NCBI RefSeq assembly: GCF_038502225.1
Contig: NC_091391.1
Location: forward strand, 5,215,719 to 5,279,718
Direction of reading: 5' to 3'
From: Cherax quadricarinatus
Lineage: Eukaryota > Arthropoda > Malacostraca > Decapoda > Parastacidae
Length of the DNA stretch: 64,000 nucleotides
The notes below the pieces were generated by a model. It was given only the letters and a program-made list of their open reading frames with translations. It did no database searches and had not been told where the DNA came from. This document shows positions 19,001 through 30,007 of this stretch, piece after piece (the stretch's first letter is position 1; each line of letters starts with the position of its first letter). Both the position numbers and the translations under genes were made by a program.

Positions 19001-20234
19001 CCACAGTATCAAACAGGCACGAATGAAATATTTCTGGCCTAAGATGGCAGCGGACATTGCCAAGCATGTACACCAGTGTGTTGTAGGCCTACAGCACAAG
19101 GGTACCATTACAGGTCCTAACCCCATTCTAAAGTATCCCATTACAAAGGAGCCCTGGGAGAGAACTTCTGTTGACCTGTTGACGAACTTCTCGACCTCGG
19201 AGAAGGGAAATAAGCACCTGTTTGTAATGGTAGATAACTTGACGAGGTACAGTGAATTAGTACCCATTCCTGATAAAACCGCCGAAATGGTCGCTAGTGC
19301 TTTCCGTGAGCATGTTGTTCTTCGTCATACTTGCCCACGTGTCCTTCTGTCAGACAATGGGTCTGAGTTTATAAATGGCATAATGCAGGATCTTTGCTCC
19401 AGATTCAACATTCACCAAGCGCCAGTAGCTCCACGCCACCCTGCGAGTAATGGTCTTGCTGAACGTACAAATCGCAAAGTCCTGGAGGTGCTCAGGGTAA
19501 CCGTTAACCCAAGTTGTACTACATGGGATGAGGCTATCCCATTAAATTCCTCCCTCAACAGCTCGATCGGTGAGAAACCTCATTTTGCTTTGTATGGCTA
19601 TGACAAGCGCTTACCATATGAAATTCTGTTTGCTCCACCTCGACCTACTTATGATACTGATAACCCCAGTGTAGTAAAGATGCGGACAACGCAGCTTGTC
19701 TTCCAGCGGGTACGAGAGAACCTTATGAAAGCTACTGATAGGTTCACGTCTGAGCGCAATGCCTGCGCCAAGGAAAGCAAAGTGGAACCAGGTTGCAAAG
19801 TTATGTTGCTCAACCCAGTGCAGACCCCAGATATGCACAAACTTGTCCCAAAATTTGTGGGTCCTTACCGTGTCCTACGACAGCTCCATGGCAATAAGTT
19901 CGAGGTGAGGGAGATTGCTACGGGAACTATCAAGGAAGCCCACCTTGATCACATGAAGTATGTGGACCATGTGCAGGCCGAAGCAGAGCTGGAGTCGCGT
20001 GCGTTGCAATGCCACAATCAGACCAATGCTAGGGACAACCCGTCTATCCCTCCTCCCACTACTACTGTTACGGAAGACGGCCCAGTAAGGCTCCATACTT
20101 ATGGCCTGCGACCCAGGACAACAGTACATTTCTGTGACATTGACGTACCTACTGACTTGTCTGACTCCTACGCTAGTTATGCTAATTGTTTGCTTGCAGA
20201 AATGGGTATAAATGTGCACACATTGTATAGCTAG
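16080..20234 (+). CDS. Ty3/gypsy pol polyprotein: protease-RT-RNase H-integrase (1384 codons)
   Basis: The long intact frame carries, in order, a retropepsin-like domain (about residues 75-190), RT (about 440-640), RNase H (about 730-870) and integrase (about 950-1200) with a GPYR motif near 1255. RT keeps YLDD at 612-615. RNase H motifs TTDASK, TELEALAIV and IYTDHLPL are present. The integrase core has Asp1032, Asp1092 and Glu1128, exact D-D35-E spacing. Two key residues are lost: the protease catalytic triplet reads HTG (81-83) where DTG is expected, and in the integrase zinc finger the second Cys is Gly (C1000-V-V-G1003). The Met at 16080 is simply the first in frame. No envelope gene follows. 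A 4.1-kb open frame despite a dead protease and broken gag suggests fairly recent decay. Confidence 0.9.
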   Translation: MHSPPWAVIRLPTVRKQCLDIVAETRTVPSRSSLINKRRASSSCDSGDFVSLSCLHVRYDNPCGPLVESTNHHKPVQLFLHTGSVVNIVRSTLFQDIGLHAAMSTEPSVIQTLRGVSGNPLTVRGRTTLEFAVQGHKLSAKFLVVDSIVFPGDLLIGFKTMADLTICLDPAEWKAEFNGVDVPFWGVRLGSTTCYSVSEYAQCLESLETGGFRSTFSPGSVSCPDRPRSRARCPSPGHQRLVTSETQSGDAQSNLHSNSDAVVENSSCQATVSLSAGDCLTRVMASASRVTACTKYDVTLSANSLTPVTVYVSRAFAGDHVLVDNDTCRVKGLSLEPSLHTVQCGKLQVLVVNMHSREFPLRKNTSLVDLVRFPLPVRVEGEAPADFLVSAVLPGESAADSSNTRPVQEDDLALTDYPEEVPKFLQVLNRARSAVALDGESMGLTPLISHRIPLDKGTKPIYVPAYCLPHVQRVFAEELITWMLRDGVIEESTSLWNAPLILVPKKDGTWHPVIDYRKLNACTIPDRFPLPVLNDLLQNIGNNKVFSTLDLLQGSWQIPLDDESRELTAFSTPTGHYQFRRMPFGLRGSPITFSHLMMTIFRTLLGGTLMVYLDDLIVMSQDVPSHLEKLDRVLDRLAQANLKVKLSKCHFLQKEIKFLGHVVTQNGIKTDESKISAVQKFPRPMTADAVRSFIGLAGFYRTFITGFSTIAAPLTRLLKKDAPFEWMCDQERAFVILKNKLTSAPTLRFPDFTKAFTLTTDASKVGIGAVLSQESNGKQQPIAYASRVLTKAEVNYSVTELEALAIVWALSHFRDIIYHYSIKIYTDHLPLLALFANKNLSGKHARWSLTFIDYNPEICYVPGKQNVVADALSRHIAFVSVGNSFSVEDLERAQRQDPVWSPVLRFLTKEDVDLQVKSPVPLKDLVVNQGVLCRVAQLVDPGRTIYQLVIPESMIPATLRLIHDVPGVAHPGKDHSIKQARMKYFWPKMAADIAKHVHQCVVGLQHKGTITGPNPILKYPITKEPWERTSVDLLTNFSTSEKGNKHLFVMVDNLTRYSELVPIPDKTAEMVASAFREHVVLRHTCPRVLLSDNGSEFINGIMQDLCSRFNIHQAPVAPRHPASNGLAERTNRKVLEVLRVTVNPSCTTWDEAIPLNSSLNSSIGEKPHFALYGYDKRLPYEILFAPPRPTYDTDNPSVVKMRTTQLVFQRVRENLMKATDRFTSERNACAKESKVEPGCKVMLLNPVQTPDMHKLVPKFVGPYRVLRQLHGNKFEVREIATGTIKEAHLDHMKYVDHVQAEAELESRALQCHNQTNARDNPSIPPPTTTVTEDGPVRLHTYGLRPRTTVHFCDIDVPTDLSDSYASYANCLLAEMGINVHTLYS

Positions 20235-21113
20235 TCGATAATGGAGTCAGGGTGGACAACATCATGTAATTATGTAAATACTTTTAGAAGGGTACCCAGA
20301 GTGTAATGAATTCCATGGATATAGTATTATTGTAGGTATGTGCACCCAGTGTTTTTATATAAAAAAAAAAAGCCTGTATTATGGTCAGGGCAGTGCTGCC
20401 CTCTGAGTCACATGTCACACCTTAGGAAATGCTACTGTCAGTCATTGTTTGCAGATGTGAGGGTGCAACAACGTTCGTAGACGAGTGGTCAACTGATGTT
20501 CAGCCCTGTGGACAACCTGTATACGTATAGAGGATTTTAGTTCCAGTGCTGACGTCTCCGGACTCTCTCCTCGATGAAACAGCGCGGGCAAACCAGTTTT
20601 CTCTTCCCCTGGATGGGAGAGTTTTTTTTTTTGCCTGTTGCATTTTTATGTCCATTTTTTATTTACAAGTGAGCGAAAGCCAGTCCCTCTCTGGGGTAGC
20701 TAGTGTAATTCCTTTATACCTACGGGCCCACCAGTATTGTCGGACGCGAGGTGCGTGGCCGAGCAAATGTAGACAGCCTGTACTGTCAGAACACACAGCC
20801 TAGCCGTCTGTTCTGACTAGTTCATATTTTGCGGCATTTAGGTGCTGCCCTCTGTAGGCTCACCCAGGTCAGTGGGAGGCTGAGCCCATCCACTCTCACT
20901 CCTAGGCCAACCGACTTGATAGACAGAAGTGCTCCCCCTCCACGGACTGGCTTGCGGTCACTCCCTCACACTGCCCGTTGTGTACTCACTCCTATCCAAT
21001 TAAAGCCAAACTAGTCCACGGCCGTATCATTGCTACCTACGCTACCTTCATCGGCACTAAACCACTGTTCAGCAGCAATAACACTAACCCGCCATATAAG
21101 TGGGGCCCTACTG
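20235..21113 (+). other. 3' flank of the gypsy element, no gene seen
   Basis: Contains an A11 run followed by gcctg at 20360-20375 that might mark a degenerate polypurine tract and a GC-richer stretch typical of an LTR, but there is no second copy to confirm an LTR. Short open frames here look fortuitous. Confidence 0.4.
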
Positions 21114-21434
21114 TATACACCTACCATCCGACTTACGACCTGCTCGATTTACGACCACTCGACTTACGACCGTGTTTTTTATGCCAAATTTCTGGGAAAT
21201 AAACAAGTATTTGTGTTGTACACAGTGTTTATCCTAAACCTTACAGTATAAAATACAGTACTAACAACATAAAAAGTAAAGTAAAACATGAAATACCAAA
21301 ATAAAACAATAAAATAAAGTTATTACAAAAATGTTTTGTTGATATTCAGTAGTAAAGTTTGACTTATGACCATTTCGACTCACGACCGGTTTCTCGGAAC
21401 CGAACTCGGTCGTAAGTCGGATGGTAGGTGTATA
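21114..21434. mobile_element. MITE, 'ACACCTACCATCC' family, copy 1
   Basis: Terminal inverted repeats begin TATACACCTACCATCCGACT and end with the complement, GGTAGGTGTATA. Internal sequence is AT-rich and non-coding. It is nearly identical to the copy at 26677-26982 apart from a 15-bp internal duplication of the ctcgacttacgacc motif. TA target sites suggest a Tc1/mariner or pogo type. Confidence 0.85.
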
Positions 21435-21445
21435 TACATAATATA

Positions 21446-21850
21446 TTTTTTTTTTTTTTCAACAAGTCAGCCATCTCCCACCGAGGCAGGGTGACCCACC
21501 GAGGCAGAGTGACCCACCGAGGCAGAGTGACCCACCGAGGCAGGGTGACCCACTGAGGCAGAGTGACCCACCAAGGCTGAGTGACCCAAAAAGAAAATAC
21601 TTTCATCATCATTCAACACTTTCACCACACTCACACATAATCACTGTTTTTGCAGAGGTGCTCAGAACACAACAGTTTAGAAGCATATACGTATAAAGAT
21701 ACACAACATATCCCTCCAAACTGTTAATATCCCGAACCTCTCCTTTAAAGTGCAGACATTGTACTTCCCATTTCCAGGACTCAAGTCCCGCTATATAAAA
21801 ATAACCGGTTTCCCTGAATCCCTTCACTGAGGCCGGATTACCCAAAATGC
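21446..21850 (-). mobile_element. RTE-like LINE 3' end with an 18-bp array
   Basis: Minus-strand RTE tail (tttttcaacaagtcagccat, cccaccgaggcagggtga). The terminal 18-base unit is repeated about six times at 21476-21590. The adjoining 3' UTR matches 46240-46500. Non-coding. Confidence 0.75.
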
Positions 21851-21871
21851 AATACTTTCATCATTATTCAG

Positions 21872-22205
21872 CTGTATAAGCAGGGTCCTACAGTAGCCCG
21901 GAACCTAACCTGTTGCATAAGCAGGGCCCTACAGTAGCCTGGAACCTAACCTGCTGTATAAATGGGGCCCTACAGTAGGCTGGAACCTAACCTGCTGTAT
22001 AAGTGGGGCCCTACAGTAGGCTGGAACCTAACCTGCTATATAATCAGAGCCCTAAAGTAGCCTGGAGCCTAACCTGCTGTATCAGCAGGGCCCTACAGTA
22101 GCCTGGAACCTAACCTGCTGTATAAGCGGGACCCTACAGTATCCTGGAACCTAATCTGCCATATAATCAGGGCCCTACAGTAGGGAATGTAACCTGCTGT
22201 ATAAG
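21872..22205. repeat. 41-bp tandem array
   Basis: About eight diverged units of the type gtataagcagggccctacag + tagcctggaacctaacctgct. A related sequence (atataagtggggccctactg) lies at 21094-21113. No coding role. Confidence 0.85.
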
Positions 22206-22493
22206 CATGGCCAACCTCTATTTGGATTTAGGGTCACTACCTAAAAATATTAGTGAAATATTGAGATATAATAGAAAAAAGCAGACAAAATCTCCTCTAG
22301 GGATTTAAAAGTCTTAACTACTGAGCAGTACGGCAAAGAGAAACTGAAAGATTCGAGTGTTTAAATATTGGGTAGAATTCTCACTAATTTGACAGAAGTT
22401 AAATTCAATAATCCTGTTGTAAAAATATAATAAGCCATTAAATTACATACTCTTGTTTGGCAAATTATCAAAACAAAGGGCTCAATTAAATTA
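22206..22493. other. AT-rich, no feature recognised
   Basis: No supported gene, array or family. Confidence 0.4.
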
Positions 22494-22900
22494 TTTTTTT
22501 TCAACAAGTTGGCCATCTCCCGGGCCCAGTCCCTGGACCCATTACGTACCTCTGTAATCTGTAAATACCTTTGTAACTTGTCATGATTGTGACCAGACTT
22601 ACCTGGAGTTCATTACCTTTGTAAATTGTGAGTTCATTACCTTTGTAAATTGTGAGTTCATTACCTCTGTAACTTGCTCAGCTATCAAAACTTTGGAGTC
22701 CAGTCCCTGGACCAATTATGTACCTCTGTAATCTTTTGACTACCGCCCACAGGATGGGTATGGGGTGCATAATAAACATATTAAACTAACTAACTCCCAC
22801 TGAGACAGGGTGACCCAAAAAGAAAATACTTTCATCATCATTCAACACTTTCATTTCACTCATACATAATCACTGTCTTTGCAAAGGTGCTTTGATACGA
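22494..22900 (-). mobile_element. RTE-like 3' end split by repeat X
   Basis: The RTE tail begins ttttttttcaacaagttggccatctccc and resumes after 22795 as ctcccactgagacagggtga. The piece between is repeat X copy 2. CTCCC borders both sides, a possible 5-bp target duplication. Confidence 0.65.
22527..22795 (+). mobile_element. Repeat X copy 2 (retroelement 3' tail)
   Basis: Carries the cagctatcaaaactttggag to ataataaac block found at 1-150 but without the 28-bp micro-insertion, then an AAACTAACTAA tail. Inside it a 24-bp unit (gagttcattacctttgtaaa type) is repeated about three times at 22612-22680. Confidence 0.7.
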
Positions 22901-22947
22901 CAGTTTATATTGTGTAATAATGTTATTAGAATTACCTACAGTATGTT

Positions 22948-23086
22948 ACCTGGAGAGGGTTTGGGGTCAATGCCCCCATGTCCCGGTCTTTGACTAGGTC
23001 CTGTGGTGGATCAGGGCCTGATCAATCAGAAACCGACATATGAACCACAACCCAGCTGATCAGGTACTGACTTTAAGTGCCTGTTA
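22948..23086 (-). mobile_element. LINE-A short 3' fragment, old copy
   Basis: Diverged match to the LINE-A end (ttacctggagagggtttggg, tcccggtctttgactaggtc, ctgatcaggtactgacttta). It stops at 23086 where a hairpin element begins. Confidence 0.75.
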
Positions 23087-23232
23087 GGTAAAAGGACACA
23101 AGTGCATCTGATATGACATTTTATTGTGGCAATGTTTTGCTCTCGAGGAATGGCTTGACAAGGCTCCTAGAGAGTGAAACATTGCCAAAATAAATTGTCG
23201 CATTAATTGCACTTGTGTCCTTTTACCTAGCG
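23087..23232. mobile_element. Hairpin retroelement, 'ACACAAGTGCA' family, copy 1
   Basis: Inverted repeat with outer arms ttaggtaaaaggacacaagt / acttgtgtccttttacctag and inner arms around gtggcaatgttttgctctc / gagagtgaaacattgcc. The same module occurs at 27758-28365, 47773-47932 and 56498-56692. Non-coding. Confidence 0.7.
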
Positions 23233-24780
<1,548 letters not shown>

Positions 24781-24789
24781 CAGGCCAGT

Positions 24790-24890
24790 GAGTAAGCAGC
24801 TGGCCAAGTGGATTACACACTGGCCTGGTGTTTCAGGACTCGCTATGGTTTCAAACCCCACCCGTTCCAGTTTGATTGATGGGGATGGTG
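24790..24890 (+). mobile_element. tRNA-like SINE head (SINE-3)
   Basis: A box-A-like ctggccaagtggattacac and a box-B-like ggtttcaaacc are 40-50 bases apart, followed by ccacccgttcca, which is shared with the copies at 28880-28920 and 56140-56190. It is the head of a second tRNA-derived SINE family. Confidence 0.55.
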
Positions 24891-25262
24891 TCTTACCATT
24901 CTGGCTCACCTTCCCTTGGTGGGAAAGTGCAGATGTACTAAAAGATATAAAGGGTGTTTCAAAACGATAGACCTGATTTCAATGATAGCTGAATTTTAAT
25001 CGGGTACATTTTTTGAAACACCCTGTAAATGGGACACTAATGACTGATGGGAAGCTAAGAAAAAAAGGATCGATACATATTCAATAATTATCATGTATTA
25101 CTTATTCTGTAATACAATTACAGGCATAGATTAATACAGAGATAATACAAACAGGTAAAAGTTGAAATAAACACAAAGAGATCATCCGTCGATTGATAAA
25201 TTCTGAGGCATAATATGTATATATCTGGTATTAGCTACAAAACTTTCATTTCTCGAGTTTAA

Positions 25263-25408
25263 CCTTTAAACTGTCCAAATGTAGATCTACGTCCACGTGC
25301 GGGGACTCCGAACGTAGATCTACGTTTTTTATGTGCTTTCAAATGGGGAAAATCAAGGTCGGAGTGGTATACACATGAACGTAGATCTACGTTTGGACAG
25401 TTTAAGGG
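25263..25408. mobile_element. piggyBac-type MITE with TTAA sites, copy 1
   Basis: Bordered by TTAA at 25259-25262 and 25409-25412. Termini CCTTTAAACTGTCC and GGACAGTTTAAGG are inverted. Inside each end sits the palindrome CGTAGATCTACG, also at 25310-25326. 146 bp, non-coding; it would need a piggyBac transposase in trans. Confidence 0.85.
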
Positions 25409-25412
25409 TTAA

Positions 25413-25746
25413 TAAAAAAAAAAACTTGGCTCTCGAGTACAATGGCATTACAACAACTTCAAAAATTTGGAATTAAAATTAATATATTTTTACGAACTTA
25501 AAGTTTACAGTTTATATAAAAAATAAAACAACATTTAGGTGTGAAATAACAGTCAACAAAATTCTTAAAATAATAGCAAATATTATTTTTATAATCTCTG
25601 CAACATATTATAATCAAAACTAAGCACTAAACCCACAAGGGTCATACAGTGCTGGTCTGCAAGTGTGAGGCCACTGGTATCCAAAATTAAAAATGCAAAA
25701 ATTTATGGAAATTTCCTCAGCTATTCAGCATATAATTTATACTTCA
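25413..25746. other. AT-rich with a SINE-2-like tail
   Basis: At 25613-25665 the motif ctaagcactaaacccacaag + ggtcatacagtgctg is the end of the dispersed SINE-2 family. Nothing else recognised. Confidence 0.4.
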
Positions 25747-25750
25747 TTAA

Positions 25751-26021
25751 CCCTTAAACTGTCCAAACGTAGAGCTACGTTCATGTGCGTAGCACTCTGA
25801 TCGTACATCTACATTTTATTTTACATGGTTTCAACCTTGGCATGATAAGCCTGAGTTGCCTAGAGATGAGAGAACGAGTTTGTGCACTCAGTGTGTGCAG
25901 TACGACAAAATTTGGGGACGCCGGGAAAAAGGCGCTCTTCATTTTAAACAAGAAAAAAAAAATCCAAAAATATTCAGAGCGGTACGCATGTGAACGTTGA
26001 TCTTTTTGGACAGTTTATGGG
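25751..26021. mobile_element. piggyBac-type MITE with TTAA sites, copy 2
   Basis: TTAA at 25747-25750 and 26022-26025. Ends CCCTTAAACTGTCCAAACGT and tttggacagtttatggg are inverted with a few changes. A small open frame inside is not meaningful. Confidence 0.8.
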
Positions 26022-26057
26022 TTAAAGTATGAAAAAAAGGTTTGACATCGCAAGATA

Positions 26058-26352
26058 CAGCTGCTTCTCAACTTACGATGGTTTGACTTTACGATGGTGC
26101 AAAAGCAATTGCTCTGGAGACAAAAATTGTGATAATTACCCAGCATGAAGGTGGCAAGTCCTTAACTTGTAATCATTTAGTTATTTTTCAATACTGGTAT
26201 TTAGTTGGTTACGGTAATTATTTGTTTATTTACTTATTCAGTAACAGTAGTTATTTATTTATCACATCATACATTCATATTCAACTTAGGATATTTTCGA
26301 CATAAGATGGGTTCGTCAGAACATAACCCCAGTGTGAGTCGAGAAGCACCTG
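26058..26352. mobile_element. MITE, 'CAGGTGCTTCTCGAC' family, copy 1
   Basis: TA on both sides (26056-26057, 26353-26354). Ends cagctgcttctcaacttacg and gagtcgagaagcacctg are inverted. A related copy is at 39062-39413. AT-rich interior without coding capacity. Confidence 0.75.
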
Positions 26353-26438
26353 TACATTCCATATATTAATATTCTACGTGAGCTAATTATTCATTGTAAT
26401 CATTTTAATAATAACAATAAACTGGCAATATATGTATA

Positions 26439-27055
26439 CAGCTTCTCCTCACTTAACGACGAAGTTCTGTTCCTAAGACCACGTTGGTAAATGAATTTGT
26501 CGCCACGTGAGAAGCATATTATAATGGTGGTAGGTTTGTGTCAACTATCTTTGATATTGTTTTAATGTCACCTTTGCATCACATATAACATTTCTGGTAT
26601 ACGTATTTTTAAATGTTTATACAGTTTATACAGTATTGTATATTGTAATAAACAGAATAGAGGAAATCAGCTTTAATATACACCTACCATCCGACTTACG
26701 ACCTGCTCGACTTACGACCGTGTTTTTTATGCCAAATTTCTGGGAAATAAACAAGTGTTTGTGTTGTACACAGTGTTTATCCTAAACTTTACAGTATAAA
26801 ATACAGTACTAACAACATAAAAAGTAAAGTAAAACATGAAATACCAAAATAAAACAATAAAATAAAGTCATTACAAAAATGTTTTGTTGATATTCAGTAG
26901 TAAAGTTCGACTTATGACCATTTCGACTTACGACCAGTTTCTCGGAACCGAACTCGGTCGTAAGTCAGATGGTAGGTGTATATTATTTAAGTATGCATAC
27001 TGGTCAGAGAGCCCATCGTCAGTAAAAAGGTACATTGCTAAGTGAGGAGAGGCTG
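26439..27055. mobile_element. MITE, 'CAGCTTCTCCTCACTTAAC' family, host of another MITE
   Basis: TA at 26437-26438 and 27056-27057. Ends cagcttctcctcacttaacg and gctaagtgaggagaggctg are inverted. Without the nested 306-bp MITE it is about 311 bp. Confidence 0.75.
26677..26982. mobile_element. MITE, 'ACACCTACCATCC' family, copy 2 (nested)
   Basis: Same family as 21114-21434, with TATA termini. It lies wholly inside the MITE at 26439-27055, so it is the younger of the two. Confidence 0.85.
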
Positions 27056-27227
27056 TATATATACATACATACAGTAGAAAGCAATACTGGTTTAATAAAA
27101 ACAAGGTCCATAATATCATCATGTGCAAGTGCTTGATCACTCTCCTGCAGTGATTGAGGCTGTACAAGGAACACACCTGCAACACGTGTATCCCTCAACG
27201 CCAATAAGGAACACCCCAATCAACACT

Positions 27228-27612
27228 TGTATCCCACACCACCATGAGGTCCGTGGTTTGATCCATGGTACTGGTGAAGACATTAGGATGTTAGGATGTG
27301 TTTCCTTAAGACACTTGCTGCCACTGTTCACCTAGCAGTAAGTAGGTACCTGTGTGTCGGTCACCTTACACCTGCTGTCACTGTTCACCTAGTAGTAAGT
27401 ACGTACTACCTAGGTGTTAAGTCACCTAACAGCTGCTGTTACTGTTTGCCCAGCTGTAAGCAGGTACCTAGGTGTTAGGTGACTGGTGTGGGTGGCATCC
27501 TGGGGACAAAATTAACCCAAGTTGCAGGAAATGCTGTACATAACCAGGGGCTTTCTATATAGTATATCACTGATGTCAGCTATGGTCTGTGTACCTTGTA
27601 CATATATTTGCA
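27228..27612 (+). mobile_element. SINE-1 relative with internal triplication
   Basis: A segment of about 60 bp (cctgctgtcactgttcacct + agtagtaagta) occurs three times between 27309 and 27480, then the SINE-1 body (gactggtgtgggtggcatcc) and a tail (gtcagctatggtctgtgtac, cttgtacat) that is the single-copy ancestor of the 21-bp array at 7799-8675. A degenerate box B (ggtttgatcc) lies near 27256. Confidence 0.6.
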
Positions 27613-27872
27613 GAAATAAGATTATTATAAAAAAACAGATGACAAAGGCTACCTGTTTTACTGAGCCTTTTCCAAAGTTATTTTGATTTATAAAATTAAA
27701 ATTTTATATTGCAGTTTTATCGTTGAATTCTTCTGCCACGTAAACAGTTCTGAAGCTGTGTTAGGTAAATGGACGTAAGTGCAACTAATGTGGCATTTTA
27801 TTGTGGCATTTTATTGTGGCAACGTTTTGCTCTCCTGGAAAGTGAAACATTGCCACAGTAAAAGTCACACTA

Positions 27873-28104
27873 CAGTGGAACTTCGGTTTACATATGCCCT
27901 AGTTTGTACATACAACTATATCCTCAATAAAATGTATTTTTTAATATTTTTGGGTGTCTGGAATGGATTAATTGGTTTACATTATTTCTTATGGGAAATA
28001 TTATTTGGATTAATTGGATTTGCATTATTTCTTATGGGAAATACATTTTATAGAGAATAACTATAGTATACAAACTAGGGCATACGAAAGCCAAGGTCCC
28101 ACTG
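27873..28104. mobile_element. TA-flanked MITE a
   Basis: Ends cagtggaacttcggtttac and ccaaggtcccactg; inner inverted segment ccctagtttgta / tacaaactaggg. TA at 27871-27872 and 28105-28106. Its interior holds a directly repeated gattaattggnttncattat segment. Confidence 0.8.
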
Positions 28105-28106
28105 TA

Positions 28107-28309
28107 CTGTGGTACCTCGGGATACGAACAGCTCAAAATTCAAACAATTATGTAAATGTATTTATGTAAGTGCTTTTGTAAGTGTGTTTTTGAGGGTCTG
28201 AAACGGATTAATCTAATTTACATTATTCCTTATGGGAGCAAATTCATTCGGTATCGGCACTCGAACAGCCTTCTGGAACAAATTAAGTTCATATCCCGAG
28301 GTACCACTG
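28107..28309. mobile_element. TA-flanked MITE b, adjacent to MITE a
   Basis: Ends ctgtggtacctcgggatacg and tatcccgaggtaccactg are inverted with one mismatch. It shares the TA at 28105-28106 with MITE a. The interior (gggtctgaaacggattaat) resembles that of the MITEs at 49216 and 56743. Confidence 0.8.
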
Positions 28310-28365
28310 TAGTTGCATCTGTGTCCACTTACCTAACACTGTGTCGGTAATTCCAGCATTATTAC

Positions 28366-28660
28366 AAACTCTGAGTCGCATTTCCAGTGATTAAAAAAGA
28401 TCGAGAAAAATAGCATACTGCAGTTACATGTCAATGACTAGAAAACAACGGAAATTCTTTTTGAAACCCATATAATGATAAAAGCTTGAAGAATCCTAAT
28501 GAATCTAAATTGGCAAAACTGGTGATAATTAGGGTATCTCATAGGGAGGGCAGGAGGGCATAGTAGTCGGGGGGAGGGGGGTTACTGTGTGTACATTCTT
28601 CTTTTGCTGCCCAAATCTATAGCAAAGGTAATTTATCAGTGATAACAAATTAACAAATCA
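28366..28660. other. No recognised feature
   Basis: AT-rich; nothing supported. Confidence 0.4.
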
Positions 28661-28930
28661 TGGAACTGATGGGGTTTGAAACCATGGTAAGTCCTAAAGC
28701 TTCATGGGTTCAAAGCCTATCCTAAAGCTTCATGGGTTCCATAAAGCTTTGTGGGTTCCATAAAGCTCTATGGGTTCCATAAAGCTTCATGGGTTCTATA
28801 AAGCTTCATGGGTTCCATAAAGCTCCATGGGTTCCATAAAGCTTCATGAGTTCCATAAAGCTCCATGGGTTCCATAAAGCTTCATGGGTTCAAACCCCAT
28901 CCGTTCCATGGTTTGTTTGTAACTGTGTTA
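28661..28930 (+). repeat. 19-bp array built on a SINE B box
   Basis: About ten units of aaagcttcatgggttccat run between 28695 and 28885. The array lies between two halves of a SINE-3-like sequence (ggggtttgaaacca at 28670; gggttcaaaccccatccgtt at 28888), whose box B contains the repeated gggttc core. Confidence 0.75.
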
Positions 28931-29242
28931 TTACTCTTCCGTGAGTCACAATGGTAAACATGAATAAGGGGGAAATACTATCCCCAGGATGCTCTCCACT
29001 ACATACTATACTGAACTGAATCCTACCAACTTAAATTTGGCAAAAAATTGTGTTAATACATTTTTAGTTCATATTTTTCATCTTAAATCTGGCAGTGGAA
29101 TATCATTTCACCCAGCAAGTGGGCTGATACTGTAAGTGCAATACAGCGATGCATGACCCTAGTGGGTTTTGCGCTTCTTTTTGATTATAATAATGTAGGT
29201 CTAATGTAGGACACATTTCTGAGTACAGATTTTTATTATTAT

Positions 29243-29391
29243 TATGCGGTAAGCCCTCGCCGTATAAGCACGTTGAGAATCGTCTGTATTGTGTAATATA
29301 TCATTATTATTTTATCATTATTGTGTATAATATCATTATTATACACAATTAAGGAGGTTCACAATATATTTGTAAGTTGAAGATTTACTGT
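29243..29391. mobile_element. Probable MITE, 'GTAAGCCCT' family, copy 1
   Basis: Starts cggtaagccctcgccg and ends gtaagttgaagatttactgta; an inner inverted repeat is attgtgtataatat / attatacacaatt. The better copy is at 56249-56335. Boundaries are uncertain. Confidence 0.4.
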
Positions 29392-30007
29392 AATCAAAAC
29401 CGAGCACTAAACCCATCGGTATCATGCAATGCTGCATCCGAGCTCTTAACACTCCCGTCCGAGAAGACTTAAAAATTTTCTAATGTCCAAAATTCCTGTC
29501 TGGGTCATTTTATGTGTGAAAGCCTTTTACACAAGCTATAAATTCACAAAACCATAACAAAACTGTATAATGCTATATACTGTTTAATTTAATATTTAAA
29601 TCACATATTGAAGTCTAAAAGAAAAGATTTTTCAAAGGATAAGCAATGTTTACCTTTTTAGGTAAACATTACCAATTATGATAATAATTGAAAGAAATTA
29701 TAATAATTGGTAGCCAATTATAATAATTGGTAAACAATTATAATGATTGGTAATCAGTTATAATAACTGGTAAGAAATTATAGTGATTGGTAAGAAGTTA
29801 TAATAACTGGTAAGATATTATAATGACTGGTAAGAAATTACAGTGGACCCTCAACCAGCGATGGCATCGATTAACGATAAATCTGACTAGCGATACATTT
29901 TAACGCAAAAATTTTGCCTCGACTAGTGCTTAAAAACCTGACCAACGCTATTCGTTCCGTTCAAGACGCGTCCACTTTGACCTGAGCGCGCCCCACTTGT
30001 CCCATGG

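Larger units (their letters stand above)
27758..28365. mobile_element. Hairpin retroelement, 'ACACAAGTGCA' family, copy 2, split by two MITEs
   Basis: The left arm (ttaggtaaatggacgtaagt, ttttgctctcctggaaagtg) and right end (agttgcatctgtgtccact, tacctaacactgtgtcggta) enclose two adjacent MITEs (27873-28104 and 28107-28309). The 3' end has the same tgtcggtaattcca motif as 47910-47925. Confidence 0.65.

Noticed and set aside
14086..20400. Search for a pair of LTRs around the gypsy element
   Set aside because: I compared the leader (14086-14735) with 20235-21113 by eye and found no shared block, so no LTR is claimed.
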